DNA of 14,766 bases from an uncultured Methylococcaceae bacterium. GTDB taxonomy: Bacteria; Pseudomonadota; Gammaproteobacteria; Methylococcales; Methylomonadaceae. A model generated the notes under the pieces. The model had not been told where the DNA came from, did not search any database, and was given only the letters and a program-made list of their open reading frames with translations. The DNA is taken from assembly GCA_903903765.1 (NCBI GenBank), contig CAIVAH010000058.1, positions 1 to 14,766 of the forward strand, given 5' to 3'. Of the stretch, positions 8,262 through 14,766 are shown piece after piece. Position 1 is the first letter of the stretch. The number at the start of each line of letters is the position of its first letter. A program made the position numbers and the translations under genes.

Positions 8262-8497
8262 AAATCTTGGGGGATTTAAACCAAACTTCTGGTTTATTTG
8301 CACTAAAATTAAGCATAACAACTTAACAAAGCAAGTCTATATAGTACAAAATTCAGGCCAGCCGAAACTCTAAGCCTTAGGCAATCATTAACAAACATCA
8401 ATTTATCAAGACATTGCCCATTACTATTGCCATCATTTAGATCACAAAAGTAATTTGGCTCATTTAGTGCTGTTAATTTAGCAATTCCCCCAGATTT
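8262..8497 (+). ncRNA. Candidate structured RNA element or long dabAB leader
   Basis: Several complementary segments nest without conflict apart from one shared base. The outer helix pairs 8262-8274 with 8486-8497 (12 pairs, one bulged T at 8268, including a G5/C5 run). Inside it are a hairpin at 8277-8296 (TAAACCA/TGGTTTA) and a perfect 8-pair helix, 8300-8307 with 8463-8470 (GCACTAAA/TTTAGTGC). Further in, 8360-8366 pairs with 8454-8460 (one G-U). That encloses 8380-8385 with 8413-8418 (GGCAAT/ATTGCC) and 8420-8425 with 8449-8454. I recognise no known RNA family; 6S RNA, tmRNA and RNase P signatures are absent. Individual 6-8 pair helices arise by chance in AT-rich DNA, so this is a hypothesis resting on the nested arrangement. 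Confidence 0.25.
8277..8296 (+). repeat. Short inverted repeat after pgaD
   Basis: TAAACCA (8277-8283) and TGGTTTA (8290-8296) form a perfect 7-pair hairpin with the loop AACTTC, followed by TTT. It lies 66 bases after the pgaD stop and could be a weak terminator for the pga genes. However, the stem has only two G-C pairs and the T tract is short, so efficient termination is doubtful. It also fits as a branch of the larger fold described for 8262-8497. Confidence 0.35.
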
Positions 8498-8548
8498 CTA
8501 GACGCAGTTTAATGTTCTAATAAATCACCCTTATGTAATACTAATAAC

Positions 8549-8567
8549 GAGGTTGAAAACTCCTATG
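8549..8567 (+). promoter_or_regulatory. Ribosome binding site and start of dabA
   Basis: GAGG at 8549-8552 directly abuts an in-frame TTG (8553) and lies 12 bases before an in-frame ATG (8565). A zero-base gap is too short for TTG to be used with this site. ATG 8565 is preferred although 12 bases is on the long side. The difference is only four residues, ahead of the conserved part of the protein. Confidence 0.55.
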
Positions 8568-11105
8568 GTTTTTAAGATTGACGCATCAATTGAGCACATA
8601 GCCCATTGGCTTCCTGCGCAAGGTCCTCTAAAAGATTTTATCCATCACAATACCTTACATTCTGTTCAGCATCACCCTTTTCATGAAGGCGTCGCGATTG
8701 CCGCTAAAATCTTTGGTGCTCGCAGTTATTTGACCTTAAATTATTACCAAAATTTATACCAAGAAGGCCGCATTAAACAAAATGCCCTTACATGGGCGTT
8801 AGAACATGCTGGTTGTGATGCAGAAACTCAAGAAAAACTAAAAATAAGTTTATTTGACGAAGATCCAACAGGACATTACCCTCCCCTGTCTTTAGCTAAT
8901 CAAGGTATTAGAAATTCTTGGTTAACTCAACTAGAGTTTGATCTTAACTCTAATGTTCACCCGATTTTATTTAGGCTATTAAGTAACTTTCTAGATCAAG
9001 GCATTAGCCAATGGAGTTTACCTAAACAAAATGAAAATTTCTGGTCATCTTTGACTCGTTTAGCTCAAAACAGCTTAATCCCTCTCTACCCTTTAAACGA
9101 ACCTTATGTACACGGCTTATTAAAAAAAGCCACTGAAGAAGTCATTACTATTTGTTTAGAAAAAATAGTTGGGGTTGACGAAAGCTTATACGAACAATAC
9201 CTATTAGAAATGCTTTTAGGTCATCCGGGTTGGTCTGGCATGGTGAGCGTTATTGAACAAAATCCTAAAGCTTTAATAGCCTATCGAGATATTACGCTTA
9301 AAGAATTGATAGCAATTGAACTCTGTTTAGAACTGGCTTTTTTACTTAAGAAAAAAGGCGCTGAATTTCCAACCATCTCAGCCTTATCCCATCCAGAAAG
9401 CACACCGTTACTTAAAACAGGTAATTTAAACCCTAAAATTCCCTTGCGTTTAAAAGTGTGGCACGAAGCAATGGAGTGGTCCTTACATAGTGAATTGTTA
9501 CTGGCCCTGAAAACAAGCCCACTTGTTTCTCATAAAAAAAATGCACCTGCGGCACAAGCCTTGTTCTGTATTGATGATAGAGAATGCTCTATAAGACGTA
9601 ATTTAGAAGAAGTAAATCCTAATATTGAAACCTTTGGTGCTGCTGGTTTTTTTGGAATCGACTTCTTTTATCAAGGTTTAGACGATGCTTATCCCGTAGC
9701 ACAATGTCCAAACATTATTACCCCTAAACATCTAATTAAAGAATCTACTGATAAACCTACTCCAATTGTAAATCCGCAATTTAAACACATAAAACATATG
9801 CACTTTAGCGCACACTCCATGTTGAGAGGTTGGTTTTTTACCCAAACCTTAGGTATTGGCTATGCAGCAAGAATGGCATGGGATGTATTTAGACCAGGCT
9901 CTAAAGTTCCTAAAATTAGAGCACTAAGTGAGGTGGAAAGCCATTCGCAGTTGCATTTATTAAGAGAATCAGATGAACCCACCCCAGAAGGTCATTTATT
10001 AGGCTTCTCCTTAACAGAAATGGCCGATAAATTATCCGGCTTACTACGTAATATTGGTTTAACTGATAAATTTGCGCCATTAGTTATGGTAATAGCACAT
10101 GGCTCTAGTAGTGTTAACAATCCACACTTTGCCGCGTATGATTGTGGCGCCTGTTCTGGAAAACCTGGCGCACCTAATGCTCGGGCCTTTGCTTGGATGG
10201 CAAACCATGAGCCTGTTAGAGAAATTTTACGAGAGCGTGGCATTTATATCCCTAATAGCACACGGTTTGTAGCCGCTTTACACAACACCAGTCGTGATGA
10301 GATTACCTATTTCGATCTGCATTTATTAGAGGAACATCCTATACCCGACTTGGCGGATTTTCAAGCAGCGATGACAGAAGCTTTAGATAGAAATGCAGCC
10401 GAACGTTGCCGATGGTTTGAGCTAGCCCCAAAAAAAGGTGGTCATGACAGTGCCCATAATCATGTCAGAGAACGCGCTACGTCTATTTTTGAACCCAGAC
10501 CAGAATACAACCATTCAAATAACCTTTACGCCATCGTGGGTAGACGCCAATTAACTAAAAATTTATTTATGGATCGCAGAGCTTTCTTACATTCTTATGA
10601 TCCACAAACAGATCAAGACGGTGACATTATGGCCAAGATTCTTGGAGCAGTTATTCCAGTCTGCGGTGGCATTAATTTAGAATATTTATTCTCTAGAATT
10701 GATAACTCGGTGTATGGTGCAGGCACTAAACTGCCTCATAATGTGATTGGATTGCTAGGCGTCGCTAATGGTGTAGAAGGTGATTTAAGAACTGGCCTTC
10801 CCCATCAAATGATAGAAGTGCACCAACCTGCTCGCTTATTAATTGTCATAGAGCAAAGCACCAATATTATCGATAAAACAATCAGTAAATTAGGTGCACT
10901 CAAAGAATGGCTGGATAACGAATGGGTAAGGCTTGCTAGTTGTCATCCAGATACAAATGATTTAAATCTTTATTCTATAAATGGTTGGGAAGCCGTCAAC
11001 TTATCTGATACAGGTAAAGCTCCTACGGCAGATATATCTGCAAATATACTAGTAGGAAAATCCACCACAATACCGGTGCATCAATTTATAAGGAGTCACG
11101 CATGA
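8565..11105 (+). CDS. dabA: DabA, inorganic-carbon transporter subunit (DUF2309 / UPF0753)
   Basis: Large, mostly soluble subunit (846 aa from ATG 8565) of the DAB energy-coupled CO2/bicarbonate uptake system. It is distantly beta-carbonic-anhydrase-like and thought to hydrate CO2 unidirectionally when driven by its membrane partner. The zinc-site residues are in place: C335 and D337 in FCIDDRE, H512 in AHGSSS and C527 in YDCGACSG. The His-Cys spacing of 15 matches that of the characterised Halothiobacillus protein as I recall it. The N-terminal HWLPAQGPLKDFIHHNTLH block is typical of the family. Length is within the usual 800-1,000 range. It overlaps dabB by four bases, and the pair together is strong evidence for a DAB pump. 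This is the first gene after the long upstream gap, so regulation is probably exerted there. Confidence 0.96.
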   Translation: MVFKIDASIEHIAHWLPAQGPLKDFIHHNTLHSVQHHPFHEGVAIAAKIFGARSYLTLNYYQNLYQEGRIKQNALTWALEHAGCDAETQEKLKISLFDEDPTGHYPPLSLANQGIRNSWLTQLEFDLNSNVHPILFRLLSNFLDQGISQWSLPKQNENFWSSLTRLAQNSLIPLYPLNEPYVHGLLKKATEEVITICLEKIVGVDESLYEQYLLEMLLGHPGWSGMVSVIEQNPKALIAYRDITLKELIAIELCLELAFLLKKKGAEFPTISALSHPESTPLLKTGNLNPKIPLRLKVWHEAMEWSLHSELLLALKTSPLVSHKKNAPAAQALFCIDDRECSIRRNLEEVNPNIETFGAAGFFGIDFFYQGLDDAYPVAQCPNIITPKHLIKESTDKPTPIVNPQFKHIKHMHFSAHSMLRGWFFTQTLGIGYAARMAWDVFRPGSKVPKIRALSEVESHSQLHLLRESDEPTPEGHLLGFSLTEMADKLSGLLRNIGLTDKFAPLVMVIAHGSSSVNNPHFAAYDCGACSGKPGAPNARAFAWMANHEPVREILRERGIYIPNSTRFVAALHNTSRDEITYFDLHLLEEHPIPDLADFQAAMTEALDRNAAERCRWFELAPKKGGHDSAHNHVRERATSIFEPRPEYNHSNNLYAIVGRRQLTKNLFMDRRAFLHSYDPQTDQDGDIMAKILGAVIPVCGGINLEYLFSRIDNSVYGAGTKLPHNVIGLLGVANGVEGDLRTGLPHQMIEVHQPARLLIVIEQSTNIIDKTISKLGALKEWLDNEWVRLASCHPDTNDLNLYSINGWEAVNLSDTGKAPTADISANILVGKSTTIPVHQFIRSHA
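11090..11104 (+). promoter_or_regulatory. Strong ribosome binding site of dabB
   Basis: AAGGAG at 11090-11095 lies inside the dabA 3' end, six bases before the dabB ATG (11102-11104). This is the clearest Shine-Dalgarno in the window and fixes the dabB start within the ATGA overlap with dabA. Confidence 0.85.
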
Positions 11106-12991
11106 ACGGACTAATCTTAACCAGTCTAGGTTTACCTATATTAGCGTTTTTATTTATATTCTTATCAGAAAAAAATGAACACAAAATAGCAAACATTAGT
11201 TTTTGGTTCACCCATGCTATGGGAATTAGCATTATTAGTTTATTAGTGCTTTGGGCTTTTGCGGGATTTCCCAGTCATGAATTTGAATGGTTTAGCTTAT
11301 ATCAAACCGAAGATTATCATTTTCCAATCATTTTTTACCTCGATAAAATCGGCGCTGTTTATCTATTTTGTGTTTGGGCAATATTTTCCATTATTGTTAA
11401 ATATTGCCGAGTATATTTACACCGAGAAGATGGCTATAAACGTTTCTTTATGACCATCTTTAGCTTTGCGTTTGGACTAAACTTAGTGGTTTTATCGGGT
11501 AGCATCGATATTTTATTTGCCGGCTGGGAAATTGTCGGCATTTCTTCATTCTTACTGATTGCCTTTTACCGACACCGTGTGCAACCAGTACGAAATGCTT
11601 TACGTGCTTATACCATATACCGCTTTTGTGATATTGGTTTATTACTAGGCGCATGGATGAGTCATCTCCTGTTTCATGAGAGCCAACACTTTAGCGAACT
11701 TGCAAATCTATTCAACAATCCAGCAATGCCACCTGCTGGATATGCATCCTTATGGCTAGTATCAACCTTAGTCTTAATCGCCGCCTCAGGAAAATCAGCA
11801 CAATTTCCATTTTGTTTTTGGTTACCAAGAGCGATGGAAGGACCTACCCCATCAAGCGCTATATTTTATGGTGCTTTGTCAGTACATTTGGGCGTGTTTT
11901 TACTATTTAGAACCGAACCGATATGGTCTTATTACTATTTAACCCGTTTAAGTGTATTTAACATTGGCTTACTAACTGTGATTGTCGCAAGCTTATCAGA
12001 AAAAACCCAATCTAATATTAAAGGCAAAATAGCTTATGCTTCAATTACTCAGGTAGGCTTCATGTTTATGGAATTAGCGGTAGGCTTAAATGATTTAGTG
12101 CTATTGCACTTCTTTGGAAACGCATTTTTACGTTGTTATCAATTGTTAGTATCCCCTTCTATCGTAGTCCACATGTTAAGGGTTGAAAGCTCTACTAATA
12201 GCGACTTTTACATAGAACACAACCACTCACGGTTTAAATTTTTACCTGATTCATTAAAAAAAGTATTACCTGAAGTACTACAAAACACCTTGTATGTATT
12301 TTCCTTACAAGAAGGTAATTTAGAATTACTAGTCAGATCTGTACTCTGGAACCCATTAAAATCGATTGGGTTAAAAATCAATAAAACCCCGTTAATATTA
12401 AAACTGATCTATACCTGTTCTAGTTTTGCCTTATTTGACTTAGGGATACTAGCGACCCATTTAGGCACTGAATACATTGCCATCCCAGTATCCGTTTTAA
12501 TGGTAATCACCTCATTAGGTGCATTTAGTATTAAACATAATCCAATTGGGGTTTGGAATGCCATAGGCTTAAGTTCTATTCTAGCAGGTGTGGCAATTTG
12601 GTTCTTAAATCCAGAGGCTTTATTTGATGTAGGCTTATTTGCCAGTGGTATTATCCCTGCATGGGCTTTAGGCATAGTAGTCTTAATGAAACTACTTAAA
12701 AATGAGAACTTTGCGGCAACACCCTTTGCTTACCGCGCTTTTTCTGAAACAAAACCTAAACTTTCATTACTACTATTTTTAAGCTTTTTAGGCCTAGTAG
12801 GCTTTCCAATTTCACCAGCGTTTTTGGGTGAAGATTTATTACTTCATCATGCCAGCAACCAAGGCCCTTGGTTTGCACTGCCAATCACCATTGCTTTTGT
12901 TATTAACGGTATTAGTGCCGCCAAAGTATTTCAAAGACTTTGTATGGGCAGAGCCAATGAATTAAATATTGTTGAGAATGGGCATGGTTGA
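11102..12991 (+). CDS. dabB: DabB, membrane cation-coupling subunit of the DAB transporter (NuoL/MrpA-like)
   Basis: Polytopic inner-membrane protein (629 aa) of the proton-conducting antiporter-like family related to complex I subunit NuoL. It is proposed to couple cation flow to CO2 hydration by DabA. Visible signatures are E143 in AGWEIVGISSF, K231 in SGKSAQFPF, and WLPRAMEGPTPSSA (240-253) with E246. Many hydrophobic helices run through the whole length. In NuoL the last motif continues into IHAATMV; here it reads IFYGALSVHLG, which argues against a true complex I subunit. No other nuo or mrp genes are present and dabA overlaps by four bases, so the DAB assignment is preferred. The gene ends 14 bases from the convergent sufT. 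Confidence 0.93.
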   Translation: MNGLILTSLGLPILAFLFIFLSEKNEHKIANISFWFTHAMGISIISLLVLWAFAGFPSHEFEWFSLYQTEDYHFPIIFYLDKIGAVYLFCVWAIFSIIVKYCRVYLHREDGYKRFFMTIFSFAFGLNLVVLSGSIDILFAGWEIVGISSFLLIAFYRHRVQPVRNALRAYTIYRFCDIGLLLGAWMSHLLFHESQHFSELANLFNNPAMPPAGYASLWLVSTLVLIAASGKSAQFPFCFWLPRAMEGPTPSSAIFYGALSVHLGVFLLFRTEPIWSYYYLTRLSVFNIGLLTVIVASLSEKTQSNIKGKIAYASITQVGFMFMELAVGLNDLVLLHFFGNAFLRCYQLLVSPSIVVHMLRVESSTNSDFYIEHNHSRFKFLPDSLKKVLPEVLQNTLYVFSLQEGNLELLVRSVLWNPLKSIGLKINKTPLILKLIYTCSSFALFDLGILATHLGTEYIAIPVSVLMVITSLGAFSIKHNPIGVWNAIGLSSILAGVAIWFLNPEALFDVGLFASGIIPAWALGIVVLMKLLKNENFAATPFAYRAFSETKPKLSLLLFLSFLGLVGFPISPAFLGEDLLLHHASNQGPWFALPITIAFVINGISAAKVFQRLCMGRANELNIVENGHG

Positions 12992-13005
12992 GGCTGAACA
13001 GTTTT

Positions 13006-13554
13006 CTAAAAAAGGCCTAATTGTACTTGAGCCACTTCTGACATCATTTCTCTAGACCAAGGAGGATCAAGAACCACTTCGACATTAACGCTAACAACGC
13101 CCGGCAAGGCTCTCACGTTTTTTTCTACATCACCTTGAATCACTGGCCCCATGCCACAACCTGGCGCAGTTAGCGTCATCTTAATGTTAACGTCATTCTC
13201 ACATGGACCGACTGATGTTACGTCACAAACATAAACCAAGCCTAGATCAACGATATTTACAGGTATTTCTGGATCATAAACCGTTTTCATGACTTCCCAA
13301 CAATTTTTCTCAACGGCTTCCGCACTGGTTTCTAAAACTAAAGTTTGTAACTCATGAGGTTCTTTACCCAGCGCATCTGCATCCACACCAGCAATTCGCA
13401 CCATACTGCCGTACTCAGTAACCACCGTATAGTTACTTCCTAAAGATTGATGTATCGTAACCTCTCCACCCTTACTTAAAGTACTGGGTGTCCCATCAGG
13501 AATAGTGACGACATTAACATCACGAGTTAAAAATATAATTTCACGTTCTGCCAT
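13006..13554 (-). CDS. sufT: SufT, DUF59/MIP18-type Fe-S cluster maturation factor
   Basis: A 182-residue protein with an N-terminal extension of about 85 residues (MAEREIIFLTRDVN on) followed by a DUF59 domain. The domain carries DPEIPVNIVDLGLVY (94-108), the TAPGCGMGP segment with conserved C133, and a closing DPPW (163-166). This combination defines the SufT family, an auxiliary factor for iron-sulfur protein maturation. It acts in the cytoplasm and is not itself a scaffold. The rest of the suf operon (sufBCDSE) is not adjacent. It lies 8 bases downstream of the yciK-like gene on the same strand, so it is probably co-transcribed from the ubiG side. Confidence 0.92.
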   Translation of the reverse strand: MAEREIIFLTRDVNVVTIPDGTPSTLSKGGEVTIHQSLGSNYTVVTEYGSMVRIAGVDADALGKEPHELQTLVLETSAEAVEKNCWEVMKTVYDPEIPVNIVDLGLVYVCDVTSVGPCENDVNIKMTLTAPGCGMGPVIQGDVEKNVRALPGVVSVNVEVVLDPPWSREMMSEVAQVQLGLF

Positions 13555-13562
13555 ATTATTTT

Positions 13563-14291
13563 CTATAGATGAAAAGTTGAAGCATTAATCATTTGTCCAG
13601 TCACGCCTATACTATGAGCACTAAATAAATACTCATACACCGGATTTAAAGCCGTCATTAAAGGTAATTTAGTTTTGTCTTCTGCTGGATAAGCACGCTT
13701 TCTTAAAGGAGAGTCGACTGGGCCAGGCACTAAAGTATTTACCCTAACTTTATTTCCAGACTCTAATTCATCGGCTAATACATTCGCTAAACCTTCCATA
13801 GCTACTTTTGATACACCATAAGCCCCAGAATAGGCCCGAGCCTCTCTAGCAGATGAATCCGAGGTAAATACGATAGAAGCATGAGCACTTTTTTCTAATA
13901 CCGGCAACAACACACGGGTCAATAAAAAAGCCGCATTTAAATTTACATTCATCGTATGCCCCCAATCTTTAGTCATGATTTGAAAATAAGGTCTAAAGCC
14001 GCTAAACTCGACTGCCGAATGTAGCAAGCCTTGTAAAGCGCCGTATTCTTGATCAACTCTTTGAGCTAACTCTTCAAATTCATTTTCATTAGCACCGGCA
14101 AGATCAAAGGGATAAATAATAGGCTCGGGGGCATGAGCCTCTAAAATTTGATCATAAATAATTTCTAATTTTGGAATGTTCTTATCTAACAGAATAATGT
14201 GCGCCCCTAATTTTGCTAAAGCTAGTGCTGCGGTACTCCCCAGTCCACCCCCTGCTCCTGTTATTAAGATGACTTGATTTTTTAATGACAT
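13563..14291 (-). CDS. YciK-like short-chain dehydrogenase/reductase
   Basis: Classical SDR of 242 aa. The nucleotide-binding TGAGGGLG lies at 11-18 and D36 ends the second strand. NVNLNAAFLL (115-124) is the central helix motif. The catalytic YxxxK is Y158/K162 in AYGVSK, preceded by serines at 144, 146 and 147. VNTLVPGPVDSPLR is the usual post-catalytic segment. The typical NNAG-type motif is replaced by HSAV (91-94), a mild departure. The close link to ubiG is the arrangement seen for E. coli-type yciK in many gammaproteobacteria, which supports a YciK-like label. The substrate is unknown. It starts 5 bases after the ubiG stop. Confidence 0.85.
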   Translation of the reverse strand: MSLKNQVILITGAGGGLGSTAALALAKLGAHIILLDKNIPKLEIIYDQILEAHAPEPIIYPFDLAGANENEFEELAQRVDQEYGALQGLLHSAVEFSGFRPYFQIMTKDWGHTMNVNLNAAFLLTRVLLPVLEKSAHASIVFTSDSSAREARAYSGAYGVSKVAMEGLANVLADELESGNKVRVNTLVPGPVDSPLRKRAYPAEDKTKLPLMTALNPVYEYLFSAHSIGVTGQMINASTFHL

Positions 14292-14296
14292 TAAGT

Positions 14297-14766
14297 TTAC
14301 ACAACCCGTTTAAATGCAGCGATATAGTTCACTTGAATATCTTTGCCTAAATTAAATTGCTTATTAAACGGGTTATATTCAATTCCTATCATTTCTTGCA
14401 ATTCTAAACCCGCATTACGCGCATAATGACTGAGTTCTGATGGCTTAATAAAGGTTTTATAATCATGCGTACCTTTAGGCAACATTTGTAAGACATGTTC
14501 TGCCGCCACAATAGCTAATAAATACGCTTTGGTTTGACGATTAAGGGTAGAAAAGAACACCATACCACCAGGCTTTACCAATTTTGCACACGCAGTGATG
14601 ATAGAGCCGGGATCAGGTACGTGTTCCAACATTTCCATACAAGTGACATGATCAAAACTCTCGGGCTGTTCCTCTGCCAAGGCCTCAACGCTAATCTTTT
14701 GATAATTAACTTTTATACCCGTTTCTAAGCCATGCAAATCGGCAACATCAATCAAATCTTCACTTA
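14297..14766 (-). CDS. ubiG: UbiG, ubiquinone biosynthesis O-methyltransferase (partial, N-terminus outside window)
   Basis: The open frame runs off the right edge of the window and encodes about 155 C-terminal residues of a protein usually near 240 aa. The SAM-binding glycine motif is therefore not visible. What is present matches UbiG almost diagnostically: VTCMEMLEHVPDP, KPGGMVFFSTLNR, PKGTHDYKTFIKPSEL and the terminal VNYI. UbiG carries out both O-methylations in ubiquinone synthesis, at the membrane-associated Ubi complex. A TTG near 14755 is not the real start, because the frame continues upstream in register (SED before LIDV). Confidence 0.95.
   Translation of the reverse strand, partial: SEDLIDVADLHGLETGIKVNYQKISVEALAEEQPESFDHVTCMEMLEHVPDPGSIITACAKLVKPGGMVFFSTLNRQTKAYLLAIVAAEHVLQMLPKGTHDYKTFIKPSELSHYARNAGLELQEMIGIEYNPFNKQFNLGKDIQVNYIAAFKRVV

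Larger units (their letters stand above)
8212..8564 (+). other. Intergenic region upstream of dabA
   Basis: About 350 bases between pgaD and dabA, strongly AT-rich, with no convincing open frame on either strand (only very short ones such as a 12-codon frame at 8241-8279). It holds a cluster of nested inverted repeats at 8262-8497, a weak promoter-like pair (8225-8251), a sigma-54-like motif (8455-8471) and the dabA ribosome binding region. It must contain at least the pga operon end and probably the dabAB promoter. Confidence 0.8.

Noticed and set aside
8241..8279. 12-codon open frame that could be a leader peptide
   Set aside because: No ribosome binding site, no regulatory amino-acid run, and a frame this short is expected by chance.
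8431..8446. TCACA half-site resembling a CRP site upstream of dabA
   Set aside because: The matching TGTGA half is absent at the required spacing; CATCA is found there instead.
8262..8497. Known RNAs (6S RNA, tmRNA, RNase P) or a small transposable element bounded by the G5/C5 inverted repeat
   Set aside because: None of the conserved sequence blocks of those RNAs is visible on either strand, and no target-site duplication flanks the repeat ends.
9992..10243. Reverse-strand open frames inside dabA and inside other genes (for example 1672-1878, 3880-4161, 6859-7053, 12409-12675)
   Set aside because: They lie opposite or out of frame with well-supported genes, have no recognisable motifs and no credible start signals.
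11102..12991. dabB as complex I subunit NuoL or an Mrp antiporter subunit
   Set aside because: No other nuo or mrp genes are nearby, the NuoL IHAATMV segment is changed, and the gene overlaps dabA.
14297..14755. A complete 152-codon gene starting at TTG 14755
   Set aside because: The frame continues open to the window edge in register and the protein is plainly the C-terminal part of UbiG.

Overview
The window is AT-rich, gene-dense chromosomal DNA from a gammaproteobacterium. Three things point there: the UbiG and YciK-type sequences, the pgaBCD exopolysaccharide genes in their usual order, and the tight operon packing. I cannot assign a genus. A dabAB inorganic-carbon pump suggests a CO2-fixing or bicarbonate-demanding lifestyle, but no RuBisCO, carboxysome or cbbR gene is present to confirm it. 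I see no tRNA, rRNA, insertion sequence, integrase or CRISPR array.

Positions 1-4390 form one forward operon-like run. It starts with the last codons of a D-cysteine desulfhydrase/ACC deaminase-type PLP enzyme. Next is a 922-codon frame joining a SAM-dependent methyltransferase to a complete polyphosphate kinase 1. Peptide deformylase, a UPF0213 GIY-YIG protein and a HAD-family protein follow. Successive genes overlap by 1 to 8 bases, so translational coupling is likely. After a 92-base gap, 4483-8211 carries pgaB, pgaC and pgaD, which deacetylate, polymerise and help export poly-beta-1,6-N-acetylglucosamine. The outer-membrane porin gene pgaA is not beside them.

A gap of about 350 bases (8212-8564) has no convincing gene. 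It contains nested long-range inverted repeats that can fold into a branched RNA, with a weak promoter-like sequence at its 5' edge and, as an alternative reading, a sigma-54-like motif. It leads into dabA and dabB (8565-12991), which overlap by four bases and together encode a membrane-potential-driven CO2/bicarbonate uptake complex.

The dabB end meets a convergent reverse-strand cluster after only 14 bases. Read in its own direction, the cluster is ubiG (cut by the window edge), a YciK-like short-chain dehydrogenase and sufT. This is mostly housekeeping (ubiquinone synthesis, Fe-S maturation). The parts most worth a second look are the methyltransferase-PPK1 frame with its internal start signal, the possible structured dabAB leader, and the pga cluster without pgaA.
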